This document shows, one piece after another, positions 1 to 6,014 of a stretch of DNA of 10,141 nt. The notes below the pieces were generated by a model. It did no database searches. It saw nothing but the letters and a program-made list of their open reading frames with translations, and was not told the DNA's origin. This DNA is from Nitrospira sp. Lineage in GTDB: Bacteria > Nitrospirota > Nitrospiria > Nitrospirales > Nitrospiraceae. The position numbers and the translations under genes were made by a program. The stretch covers positions 1-10,141 of the forward strand of contig JANYAJ010000503.1 of assembly GCA_025361385.1 (NCBI GenBank). The letters run 5' to 3'. How positions within the stretch are numbered: position 1 is the first letter of the stretch; each line of letters starts with the position of its first letter.

Positions 1-260
1 TGGTGATACACGCGAATCACTTGCAGCTTTTGCCCACTCACTCGGTAGTAAATTCGATACGGTGGAACTGGCCACGTCTTAACCCCTCTGCCATCCCGGA
101 GCAGCACCTCTCTTCCCATCACGGTTTCCGACGCCAACAGCCCTATCACCTCCACAATGTGGGCAAGGGTTCGATCCGCAGCAATGGGATTGTCCTGGAG
201 GATGTATTCGTAAGCCTCCCGCAAATCTCTCTCGGCTTGAGGCGAGACAACGATTGTCAT
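1..260 (-). CDS. ParE/RelE-type toxin of a type II toxin-antitoxin pair (3' end cut by window edge)
   Basis: The reading frame starts at the ATG at 260-258 and stays open to the left edge, giving 86 residues with the C-terminus missing. It begins MTIVVSPQAERDLREAYEYI and contains VKTWPVPPYRIYYRV followed by LQVIRVYH. This is the typical ParE/RelE fold pattern: an N-terminal helical hairpin with the AERDL motif, then a beta sheet with an aromatic, basic YRIYYRV strand and a terminal RVYH strand. ParE toxins usually have 95-100 residues, so only about ten are missing. The ATG overlaps the TGA of the upstream antitoxin by 4 bp (ATGA), as expected for a coupled toxin gene. ParE proteins poison gyrase and RelE proteins cleave mRNA; the sequence alone does not settle which applies here. 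Family assignment is confident; the target is unknown. Confidence 0.85.
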   Translation of the reverse strand, partial: MTIVVSPQAERDLREAYEYILQDNPIAADRTLAHIVEVIGLLASETVMGREVLLRDGRGVKTWPVPPYRIYYRVSGQKLQVIRVYH

Positions 261-481
261 CGCCTGGATGTGCCGCCCCGAATAATCTCGCGCACGACAT
301 CGGCAAGAGGAATGCCTCTCCCGGCATCAAGCTCAGTCAGTCCGGCCAGAATCCCTGCTTCTTCCTCTTCCGTGAGGACCCCAACCCGATCGACGGATTC
401 AATGGCGTACCGTCCCGGCGGAAGACTTCGCAATTCTTCCGGAACGTGACTCCCATCCCACTCAATGACCTTGGGTTCCAT
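257..481 (-). CDS. Putative antitoxin partner of the ParE/RelE-type toxin
   Basis: This 74-residue protein has no classic DNA-binding domain that I recognise. Its N-terminal part contains an SHVPEELRSLPPGRYAIE segment. The C-terminal half is acidic and helical (LTEEEEAGILAGLTELDAGR at about 36-55), followed by GIPLADVVREI. The latter resembles the toxin-wrapping tail of small antitoxins, where a D-x-G-x-G-x-P turn precedes a short helix. The role is inferred mainly from position: it lies directly upstream of, and overlaps by 4 bp, a clear ParE-type toxin. A near-perfect Shine-Dalgarno (AGGAGGTG on the minus strand, 486-493) precedes its ATG at 481. Such a strong site before an antitoxin favours antitoxin excess. 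It could instead be an unrelated small protein, but the arrangement makes antitoxin much the best call. Confidence 0.7.
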   Translation of the reverse strand: MEPKVIEWDGSHVPEELRSLPPGRYAIESVDRVGVLTEEEEAGILAGLTELDAGRGIPLADVVREIIRGGTSRR

Positions 482-499
482 CTCTCACCTCCTCAGAAG

Positions 500-514
500 C
501 TACCCTTCAGGTAG
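500..514. promoter_or_regulatory. Small dyad upstream of the toxin-antitoxin pair, possible operator
   Basis: A 5-bp inverted repeat, CTACC and GGTAG around a 5-nt centre, lies just upstream of the antitoxin ribosome binding site. Type II toxin-antitoxin operons are usually autorepressed through short palindromes at this position. I see no convincing sigma-70 promoter beside it, and a 5-bp dyad can arise by chance. Confidence 0.22.
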
Positions 515-644
515 TAGCGCACTCGTCATCCGTCAAATTATGCTGCGCGATGAGATCTTTTGGTAATCAGCTGGTCTTGTACCCTTATTCGCTATGTTTT
601 CTCAGATTACTAGCAGACAACCTACCCTCAGTCGGCACCACACC

Positions 645-1139
645 TCAGCCATTATCCCGCCTAAAGTTTTTCAAAAACTTTTCATACAATGGAGACTGAA
701 CCTCTTTTGGAACTTGCGTTTCAGGAATCTTCTCAAGTTCTGCCTTTGGAGTCAGATAGATCCCTTTTTTCTGCAAGGCATAGCGATACTCTAACGCCTT
801 ATCACCATAAAGCTCCTTGAGCAGATTGGTCGCAAGCTCTTCATTATGCCTTCCAGCTTCATCCCAGTGACCAGCGTTCCAAACCAACATGGCAGTTGTT
901 TCTAATGCTATCCTCGTTGCTGCTTCCTCAGCGTCCTTTTTGATGTCATTTAACTCAAATCCGGCATACTTGATCGAACGTGGCTGCACAAGCGAAACCA
1001 GGATCAACAACGTACCCAGCGTCAAAAGACCAAGAAAGGGAGCATCGAATTTTTCTTTTCGCACGAACACAAACCAAGTAAACATTCCAAGGATGCCGAG
1101 CCCCAGAACTCCAATGATACAGAATTGCCAATTTGACAT
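645..1139 (-). CDS. Hypothetical membrane protein, two N-terminal membrane segments and a soluble helical tail
   Basis: I do not recognise this 164-residue protein. Residues about 6-26 and 35-52 are hydrophobic enough to be two membrane helices, joined by a short basic link (VRKEKFDAP). The remaining 110 residues are charged and mostly helical. They include KKDAEEAATRIALETTAMLV (about 66-85), which could form a coiled coil, then WNAGHWDEAGRHNEELATNL and a lysine-rich end. A good Shine-Dalgarno (GGAAGGTG about 7 nt before the ATG at 1139) supports the start. The gene and its surroundings (about 480-1140) are visibly more AT-rich than the purine genes, and it lies between purQ and a toxin-antitoxin pair. 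It is probably an accessory, recently gained gene. Its function is unknown, and there is no link to purine synthesis beyond strand and position. Confidence 0.7.
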   Translation of the reverse strand: MSNWQFCIIGVLGLGILGMFTWFVFVRKEKFDAPFLGLLTLGTLLILVSLVQPRSIKYAGFELNDIKKDAEEAATRIALETTAMLVWNAGHWDEAGRHNEELATNLLKELYGDKALEYRYALQKKGIYLTPKAELEKIPETQVPKEVQSPLYEKFLKNFRRDNG

Positions 1140-1173
1140 CTCTAATCACCTTCCCGCTCAGGCTTACAGAGAA

Positions 1174-1190
1174 GGATGCTCTGCGCATCC
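1174..1190. other. Short perfect hairpin in the leader of the 164-residue membrane protein gene
   Basis: GGATGC and GCATCC pair perfectly around a 5-nt loop, about 35 nt upstream of the ATG at 1139. No run of T follows on the minus strand, so it is not a classical terminator. It could be a minor leader structure or chance. Confidence 0.3.
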
Positions 1191-1255
1191 CTAGCGCCTT
1201 CACACACAGAAGCCACGCTGCCGGGAGCGGAATTGGCCGAAGGAGCGGGGACCCA

Positions 1256-1337
1256 CCGAGACTCTGCCAGGAAGGAAAGCGGAAACTGACCGAGTCTGCG
1301 AGGGAATTTCCGAAGGCTTCCGCCTGGCAGAGTCCGG
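1256..1337. other. Long hairpin in the purQ downstream spacer
   Basis: An 11-bp perfect inverted repeat (ACTCTGCCAGG at 1261-1271 and its complement at 1323-1333) extends outward to about 1256 and 1337 with one bulge. The interior (about 1272-1322) is also partly self-complementary: GGAA and TTCC blocks face each other. It lies about 44 nt beyond the purQ stop codon in the direction of transcription. No T-run follows on the minus strand, so it does not look like a simple Rho-independent terminator. It could protect the 3' end of the operon transcript, be a diverged palindromic repeat, or be part of a small RNA. The 241-nt gap from 1140 to 1380 holds nothing else I can name. Confidence 0.4.
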
Positions 1338-1380
1338 AAGGGTCGCTCCGAGAGGCCATGAAGCGAACGGCCGCATGGCT

Positions 1381-2103
1381 TCACGCCCCCACCATCTTTA
1401 AGGGCTTCTTGTTCTGCTTCAGCGACTCCAGCATGGACAGGAATATCAGCTTCCCGTCGTCGTTGCCCAAGACCGCTTCCGCGCAACGCTCCGGATGTGG
1501 CATCATACCAAGGACATTGCCTGCAGCATTCACGATCCCCGCAATGTTATCCAGGGAACCGTTTGGATTCGCCTCCGGCGTCGCCGTGCCCTCCGGGGTG
1601 CAGTAGCGGAGCACGATCTGCGCGTTCGCCTGCATGGATGCGAGCGTGACCGGATCGGTGTAGTAGTTCCCGTCTGCATGGGCGATCGGAATCTTGAGCA
1701 CCTGGCCTGGCTGGCAGGCGCCGGTGAACGCCGTGGCCGCATTCTCAACCTTCACCGACACATCCTTGCAAATGAAATGGAGCGACTTGTTCCGGAGCAT
1801 GGCACCGGGAAGCAGCCCTGCTTCGAGCAGAATCTGAAACCCGTTGCAGATACCGAGCACCATCCCGCCACCCTTTGCGAACTCCTTCACCAATCCCATC
1901 ACCGGCGAAAACCGGGCAATGGCGCCGGTCCGCAAATAGTCGCCGTAGGAAAACCCGCCCGGCAGGACAATCGCATCCAACCCCGCCAGAGAGGTCTCCT
2001 TGTGCCAGATCATCTCCACGGCCTGCCCCAGCACATCCTTAAAGATATGCTCACAGTCGTGATCGCAATTACTGCCCGGAAACACTACGACGCCGATCTT
2101 CAT
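1381..2103 (-). CDS. purQ: Phosphoribosylformylglycinamidine synthase, glutaminase subunit PurQ
   Basis: PurQ releases ammonia from glutamine and passes it to PurL, which converts FGAR to FGAM in step four of purine synthesis. The 240 residues form a class I glutamine amidotransferase domain. [12 protein letters not shown] is at the N-terminus and the oxyanion segment [12 protein letters not shown] at 48-58. The nucleophile is Cys86 in GICNGFQ, and the His203/Glu205 pair lies in MMPHPER. All catalytic residues are present, and the length is close to the usual 225-235, with a short extra tail. Small PurQ needs PurS and small PurL; purS is the next gene upstream, 109 bp away. The downstream neighbour is not purL, which must lie elsewhere. 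The ribosome binding site before the ATG at 2103 is weak. Confidence 0.97.
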   Translation of the reverse strand: MKIGVVVFPGSNCDHDCEHIFKDVLGQAVEMIWHKETSLAGLDAIVLPGGFSYGDYLRTGAIARFSPVMGLVKEFAKGGGMVLGICNGFQILLEAGLLPGAMLRNKSLHFICKDVSVKVENAATAFTGACQPGQVLKIPIAHADGNYYTDPVTLASMQANAQIVLRYCTPEGTATPEANPNGSLDNIAGIVNAAGNVLGMMPHPERCAEAVLGNDDGKLIFLSMLESLKQNKKPLKMVGA

Positions 2104-2115
2104 AATTCTAAGAGC

Positions 2116-2210
2116 CTATAGCCTATGGCAGATAGCTGATGGCAAGAGCCGGTCATACAAGCCAATCGAAGATAGCTTCTGCCATAAGCCATCTGCAATC
2201 GGCCATCAGC
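2116..2210. repeat. Shuffled short word repeats between purS and purQ
   Basis: The 109-bp spacer is built largely of related short words. GCTGATGGC (2135-2143) has its perfect complement at 2202-2210. TATGGCAGA (2124-2132) has its perfect complement at 2178-2186. AGATAGCT occurs directly at 2130-2137 and 2170-2177. The two inverted pairs cross rather than nest, so they cannot form one simple hairpin. This looks more like a repeat made by word duplication than a terminator. I see no gene in it. Confidence 0.55.
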
Positions 2211-2212
2211 TC

Positions 2213-2452
2213 CTATCCCAATTCGTACCGATATTCTTCTACAATCGTGTTGGCCAGCAACTTTTCGCACATGGATTTCACGGCAGCATCGGCCTTGGCC
2301 CGATCTGTCTCATTCACATCCACTTCCATGTACTTGCCGACTCGCACATTACCCGCATTCTTGAACCCCAGCGAGCCAAGCGCATGCTCGATCGCCTTCC
2401 CCTGTGGATCCAAGATTCCCTGCTTCAGCGTCACATGAATCTTTGCCTTCAC
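2213..2452 (-). CDS. purS: Phosphoribosylformylglycinamidine synthase subunit PurS
   Basis: PurS is the small bridging subunit of the three-part FGAM synthase (PurS, PurQ, small PurL). As a dimer it helps dock the glutaminase PurQ on PurL for ammonia transfer. This 79-residue protein has the normal family length and pattern: KAKIHVTLKQGILDPQGKAI at the N-terminus, ALGSLGFKNAGNVRVGKYME in the middle and a C-terminal YELG. The start is GTG at 2452. AAGGGGGG on the minus strand (2457-2464) ends 4 nt before it, and the frame has no better ATG. The terminal inverted repeat of a 124-bp repeat element ends at 2467, so the ribosome binding site lies just outside that element. Confidence 0.95.
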   Translation of the reverse strand: MKAKIHVTLKQGILDPQGKAIEHALGSLGFKNAGNVRVGKYMEVDVNETDRAKADAAVKSMCEKLLANTIVEEYRYELG

Positions 2453-2466
2453 TGTTCCCCCCTTAC

Positions 2467-2590
2467 CAGGATGCTGAAAAAACCCGCCAGCTTCGTTCTC
2501 GCATCGTTCAGACCCTCAACGTACCCAACGGGTACGCCTCGGCCCTTCACTCGCCTGCGGCATTGCTGAATGGCTTTTTTGAGCATCCTG
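2467..2590. repeat. MITE-like element, copy A, with terminal inverted repeats
   Basis: The ends CAGGATGCTGAAAAAA (2467-2482) and TTTTTTGAGCATCCTG (2575-2590) are complementary at 15 of 16 positions. At the centre is a 7-bp perfect hairpin, CGTACCC and GGGTACG (2520-2536), around AAC. A second copy in the opposite orientation lies at 7061-7181. Blocks shared by the two are CCAGCTTCGTTCTCG (2487-2501) and CCTCAACGTACCC (2514-2526). No transposase or real reading frame lies inside, so any movement would have to be driven in trans. It occupies the spacer just upstream of purS. Confidence 0.75.
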
Positions 2591-2633
2591 CAGAAATGGT
2601 TTCCCCATCATCAAATCGCCCCTACCACTCACC

Positions 2634-2729
2634 GAAGGGCGGCATGGATGCTCTCACCTGCGCGCGTCGAACGAGCACATTCTGATCGTGCGCGTTCCGC
2701 GAGCACAGAGAGCGTTCATGTCGCACTTC
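2634..2729. repeat. 96-nt hairpin repeat, copy 1
   Basis: Positions 2634-2655 pair with 2708-2729 over 22 positions with one mismatch (2638 opposite 2725) and three G-U type pairs. The 52-nt interior (2656-2707) matches the interior of the copy at 3004-3099 at 40 of 52 positions without any gap, including CTGCGCGCGTC and CGCGAGCA. The outer arms of the two copies have different sequences but both remain paired. The right arm overlaps the stop codon and last four codons of the 78-residue membrane protein gene, so the arm is partly coding. There is no T-run after it on the minus strand. Confidence 0.7.
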
Positions 2730-2952
2730 CCCCTTCACTCTCCTGCTCAGATGCCTTGGTCTGCCTGTCCACATATCTCCTGATCCAGAAAATCCCTGCG
2801 ATCGTCCCGAACCCACCGAACACAAGCGCCACAAACGCCCAACGCCAGGGTGACTCGTTCAAGCGATAGGCCATCATGCCCACCACCGCCGCCCACACCA
2901 CAATGGACGCCACCAACCCGTAATTCATGAACAACCGCAGAAATCCCTTCAC
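2716..2952 (-). CDS. Small hypothetical membrane protein between purC and purS
   Basis: This 78-residue protein starts with GTG at 2952; a GAAGGA Shine-Dalgarno lies about 9 nt upstream. A second possible start is the ATG for Met9. Two hydrophobic stretches, about residues 11-30 (VASIVVWAAVVGMMAY region) and 38-57 (WAFVALVFGGFGTIAGIFWI), should form a membrane hairpin. The basic IRRYVDRQTK segment after the second, and the charged polar tail, suggest a cytoplasmic C-terminus. I know no function for it. It lies in the same orientation between purC and purS, separated by 155 and 263 bp that contain repeats. Its last codons (GSAT and stop) lie within the arm of a palindromic repeat, so the present C-terminus may derive from that insertion. 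A 6-bp hairpin (2971-2988) lies in its leader. Confidence 0.65.
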   Translation of the reverse strand: MKGFLRLFMNYGLVASIVVWAAVVGMMAYRLNESPWRWAFVALVFGGFGTIAGIFWIRRYVDRQTKASEQESEGGSAT

Positions 2953-3003
2953 TCTTTTTCTTCCTTCTTCCCTTCCCCTAAAGGAAGGATTGGGATACTT
3001 GCA

Positions 3004-3099
3004 AGGGGATGGTGAGGTCGTCCTCGACTGCGCGCGTCCAACGAGAGCCTTCTGAGGCCGCGCGTTGCGCGAGCAAAGAGGACGGCCTCACCGTCCCCT
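3004..3099. repeat. 96-nt hairpin repeat, copy 2
   Basis: Positions 3004-3025 pair with 3078-3099 over 22 positions with no outright mismatch; the two non-Watson-Crick positions (3010 and 3018, T opposite G) are wobble pairs. The interior holds a second stem (CAACG with CGTTG, then CGCG) and an apical GCCT-TCTG-AGGC hairpin. It has exactly the length and orientation of the copy at 2634-2729. It starts 8 nt beyond the purC stop codon in the direction of transcription. No T-run follows, so if it ends or protects the purC transcript it does not do so as a standard intrinsic terminator. Confidence 0.75.
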
Positions 3100-3107
3100 A
3101 CGGCCCC

Positions 3108-3812
3108 TCACCCACAGACTCGCTTCAACACTTCTTGATACGCCTCTTCAATCTTCCCCAGATCCTTCCGAAACCGATCCTTGTCCATCGACTCCTTCGT
3201 CGTCTGGTCCCAGAATCGGCAAGTGTCCGGTGAAATCTCATCGGCCAGGATCAGCTGGCCGTTGTGCAGCCCGAACTCTAATTTGAAATCGACGAGGATC
3301 ATCTGACGCTCACGGAAAAACGGCTGCAACACACTGTTTACTTTTAATCCGAGCCGCTTAATCTCCGTCATCTGCTCCGGTGTCGCCAGCTTCATCAATC
3401 GAATGTGTTCATCGGCAATAAGGGGGTCACCCAACGCATCGTTCTTGTAATACCACTCCACGATGGCCGGCTCGATGGGATCGCCTTCTTTCAATCCTAG
3501 CCGCTTCGCCAAACTGCCCGCCACAACGTTGCGAACCACCACTTCGACCGGCACGATGGCCACCTTCTTCGTGAGTAATTCCCGATCGCTCAGTCGCTCG
3601 ATAAAATGCGTCGGCACGCCGGCCTGCTCCAGCAACCGGAAAAGCCGCTCGGATATCTTATTGTTGACAACGCCCTTTTCGACGATGGTCCCGCGCTTCT
3701 GCGCATTGAACGCCGTCGCATCGTCCTTGAAATACTGAACGACCTGATCCGGCTTGTCCGTGGCGAACACCTTCTTCGCCTTGCCTTCGTAGAGCATGCT
3801 GCCTATGGTCAT
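3108..3812 (-). CDS. purC: Phosphoribosylaminoimidazole-succinocarboxamide synthase (SAICAR synthetase)
   Basis: PurC joins aspartate to CAIR with ATP, giving SAICAR, which the neighbouring PurB then cleaves to AICAR. At 234 residues it is full length. The ATP-binding N-terminus reads LYEGKAKKVF (7-16). The two family signatures are IVPVEVVVRNVVAGS (86-100) and LVDFKLEFG (173-181), followed by LADEISPDTCRFWD (189-202) and MDKDRFR. The ATG at 3812 has GAAGGGC about 6-8 nt upstream; Met6 is a less likely alternative start. It lies 31 bp downstream of cld, close enough for one transcript. purB, cld and purC are therefore probably co-transcribed, which brings two enzymes acting in succession together around an unrelated one. 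Confidence 0.97.
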   Translation of the reverse strand: MTIGSMLYEGKAKKVFATDKPDQVVQYFKDDATAFNAQKRGTIVEKGVVNNKISERLFRLLEQAGVPTHFIERLSDRELLTKKVAIVPVEVVVRNVVAGSLAKRLGLKEGDPIEPAIVEWYYKNDALGDPLIADEHIRLMKLATPEQMTEIKRLGLKVNSVLQPFFRERQMILVDFKLEFGLHNGQLILADEISPDTCRFWDQTTKESMDKDRFRKDLGKIEEAYQEVLKRVCG

Positions 3813-3843
3813 GATCTGCCCTTCATCCCCGTTGCCACGTATA

Positions 3844-4641
3844 CTATTGTGCTAATGCTTCCATGATTTCCGGCAAGGACATCGCCGTCCCGATCAACGT
3901 CGGATGCCCGAACCGTCTGATGTACTGGAACTCTTTCACCTTCTCCAGCGAGAGAATCAGGCTGTGAAAATCCTCCAGTTTGGAGGTTTCAAAATAGGTA
4001 ATGAAATCCACATCATCGAGTCCGCTGGAGTGATAGAGCTTCCGTTTGACGGTCTTGAGATAGGGCAGCGTGGCTTCCGTATGTTCCTTCATCATCGCCA
4101 TCCGCTTCTCCTGATCGAGGGCCCACCAGTCGGCGCTCTTCCTGATCGGGATGACGATCGCATAGGGCTTGGGGCCTGACTCGCTGGCGGTCTTCAGGTC
4201 GGCCTTCAGCTGGTCAGGAAACCCCGGCACATAATTCGCCTTCTTGGTCAGTCCGTGCATGATGCCGGCTGTCTTCAAATGCTTACCGAAGAGGCTGCTC
4301 TGAAGGTCGAGCAGAAACTTTTGCGTCTCGCGCAGCTCAACGGCATGCATGCGAAACATGATGTCGGCGTGATCCGACAGGCCGCGCGTCAGATAGAGAT
4401 CGATCGCAATGTGCTCGCGATGCTGTTCGACCACGCCCCGCAAGACGGTCAGATGCGCGATACGCGTCGCTTGGTCTTCTTTAGCCCAGTCCTCATCCAA
4501 CGTAAATACGGCAAAGGTACCGTAAACACCCGGCTCGCTCAGAAGTTTGTCGCGATCGGCGGCCTCAACGGCCGGGGCCACAATCAGACCGACGACGGCC
4601 AGCACCGCACAACGCACAAAGAGAGAGAGAAAAGAACTCAT
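3844..4641 (-). CDS. cld: Chlorite dismutase, exported haem enzyme (Nitrospira type)
   Basis: Chlorite dismutase converts chlorite to chloride and O2 at a b-type haem. The 265 residues start with a Sec signal peptide (hydrophobic 10-22, cleavage expected after VEA at 27), so it acts in the periplasm. Numbered from the mature end, the known N. defluvii enzyme residues are all present: Lys141, Trp145, Trp146, proximal His160 (His187 of the precursor), catalytic distal Arg173 (Arg200, in LKTVKRKLYHSSG) and Glu210. The distal Arg and the export signal argue against the related coproheme decarboxylase (HemQ/ChdC), which is cytoplasmic and lacks this Arg. The length matches the long, pentameric clade. 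Its ATG overlaps the purB stop codon (ATGA), and AAAGGAAG within the end of purB serves as ribosome binding site, so translation is probably coupled. The link to purine synthesis is unexplained. Confidence 0.95.
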   Translation of the reverse strand: MSSFLSLFVRCAVLAVVGLIVAPAVEAADRDKLLSEPGVYGTFAVFTLDEDWAKEDQATRIAHLTVLRGVVEQHREHIAIDLYLTRGLSDHADIMFRMHAVELRETQKFLLDLQSSLFGKHLKTAGIMHGLTKKANYVPGFPDQLKADLKTASESGPKPYAIVIPIRKSADWWALDQEKRMAMMKEHTEATLPYLKTVKRKLYHSSGLDDVDFITYFETSKLEDFHSLILSLEKVKEFQYIRRFGHPTLIGTAMSLPEIMEALAQ

Positions 4642-5966
4642 CGTTTTCTTCCTTTCACTTGTTTACGCGGGACCGGGCCGAATACGCGCCGGAAAATCTG
4701 GTCGAGATGGCGCAGATAGTACTTCGGGTCAAAACAGGATTGGATCTCTTTTGCCGTGAGATGTTTCGACACGAAGGGGTCCTTGCCGACTAACCCTTGT
4801 AATCCCCCAGCCCCTTTCCAGGAAGCCATGGCATTGCGCTGGACCGCTTCATACGATTCCTTCCGTTGCGCGCCCTTGTCGATCAGCAACAACAGCAATC
4901 GTTGGGAATAGACCAGGCCCCCGGTGAGATCCAGATTGCGCTGCATGTTCTCGGGATAGACCACCAGGTTCTTGATCACGTCGGTGATTCGCCCCAACAT
5001 GTAATCGATCAGTATCGTGCTGTCCGGCATGATCACCCGCTCGACGGATGAATGGCTGATATCGCGCTCATGCCACAGAGCCACATTCTCCAATGCCGCA
5101 ATGCTATTGCCCCGCACGACGCGCGCCAGCCCGCAAAGATTTTCCGAGGCGATCGGGTTCCGCTTATGCGGCATCGCCGAAGAGCCCTTCTGCCCTTCCG
5201 AGAAATACTCCTCTGCTTCCAGCACCTCGGTCCGTTGCAGATGACGAATCTCCGTCGCAAACTTTTCGATGCTGGCCGCCAGCAGGGCCAGAGCCGAAGC
5301 ATAGGCCGCATGACGATCGCGCTGCACAACTTGATTGGAGACAGGGTCCGGCGTAAGCCCCAGCTTGGCACAGACATACTCTTCCACTTCAGGCCCTTGA
5401 TGCGCGAAGGTGCCCATCGCACCGGAAAGCTTGCCCACGGCGATGTCCTGCCTCACGTGGGTCAGCCGCTCCCGATGCCGGCGGGCCTCTTCGTACCAAA
5501 TGGCCAGCTTGAAACCGAACGAGATCGGTTCCCCATGGATGCCGTGTGAGCGGCCGACCATCACGGTGTTCTTGTACTTCAGCGCTTGCTTCTTCAGCAC
5601 CGCGATCAACTCGTCAAGATCCTCAATAATAAGGTCCAGCGCCTCGGTCATCTGCACGGCCAAGGAGGTGTCCACGATATCCGAGGAGGTCAGCCCCATA
5701 TGGAGGAACCGATGCTCGGGACCGACCGAATCCACCAGCGATTCGAGGAAGGCGATCACATCGTGCTTCGTCACCTTCTCGATTCGTTCGATCCGCTTCA
5801 CATCGATCGTGGCTTTCTTCGCAATACGCGCCGACGTGCCACGCGGGACCTGTCCTGCCCGTTCGAACGCCGCACAGGCAGCCAGCTCGACTTCGAGCCA
5901 AATCTCATACTTCCGCTTCAACTCCCAGATGGCCTTCATCTTAGGACGGGTATATCTCTCAATCAT
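4638..5966 (-). CDS. purB: Adenylosuccinate lyase
   Basis: PurB eliminates fumarate twice in purine synthesis: from SAICAR, and from adenylosuccinate to give AMP. The 442-residue protein has the normal length. It belongs to the fumarase/aspartase superfamily and carries the signature GSSAMPHKRNP at 261-271, whose flexible loop contains the catalytic serine. His68 (TKHD), His89 (LHMG) and His141 (GRSHGIHGEP) stand at the same numbers as the active-site histidines of the Bacillus subtilis enzyme as I recall them. AGGA lies 6 nt before the ATG at 5966. nusB ends 48 bp upstream, and cld begins within the last bases of purB. The basic C-terminal tail (PRKQVKGRKR) also carries the cld ribosome binding site. 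Confidence 0.97.
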   Translation of the reverse strand: MIERYTRPKMKAIWELKRKYEIWLEVELAACAAFERAGQVPRGTSARIAKKATIDVKRIERIEKVTKHDVIAFLESLVDSVGPEHRFLHMGLTSSDIVDTSLAVQMTEALDLIIEDLDELIAVLKKQALKYKNTVMVGRSHGIHGEPISFGFKLAIWYEEARRHRERLTHVRQDIAVGKLSGAMGTFAHQGPEVEEYVCAKLGLTPDPVSNQVVQRDRHAAYASALALLAASIEKFATEIRHLQRTEVLEAEEYFSEGQKGSSAMPHKRNPIASENLCGLARVVRGNSIAALENVALWHERDISHSSVERVIMPDSTILIDYMLGRITDVIKNLVVYPENMQRNLDLTGGLVYSQRLLLLLIDKGAQRKESYEAVQRNAMASWKGAGGLQGLVGKDPFVSKHLTAKEIQSCFDPKYYLRHLDQIFRRVFGPVPRKQVKGRKR

Positions 5967-5973
5967 GATGGTC

Positions 5974-6000
5974 CTGAGTGCTACGTACTGAGTGCTGAGT
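5974..6000. repeat. Short direct word repeat between nusB and purB
   Basis: CTGAGTGCT occurs at 5974-5982 and again at 5988-5996, separated by ACGTA and followed at once by another GAGT. The motif fills over half of the 48-bp spacer. It resembles in style, but not in sequence, the word repeats at 2116-2210 and 8446-8469. Confidence 0.5.
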
Positions 6001-6014
6001 CTGGATAGACCGGT

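Noticed and set aside
1142..1486. Minus-strand open frame (114 codons) across the purQ downstream spacer
   Set aside because: It runs from within purQ in another frame through the hairpin region. It has no recognisable domain and its composition looks like non-coding GC-rich DNA.
1495..2121. Plus-strand open frame (208 codons) opposite purQ
   Set aside because: It mirrors purQ coding sequence; purQ has all catalytic residues in place.
3844..4641. Reading the haem protein as HemQ (coproheme decarboxylase)
   Set aside because: It has an export signal and the distal catalytic Arg, both absent from HemQ.
5974..6000. CRISPR-like array
   Set aside because: Only two and a half 9-bp units with a 5-bp spacing; no array architecture and no cas genes.
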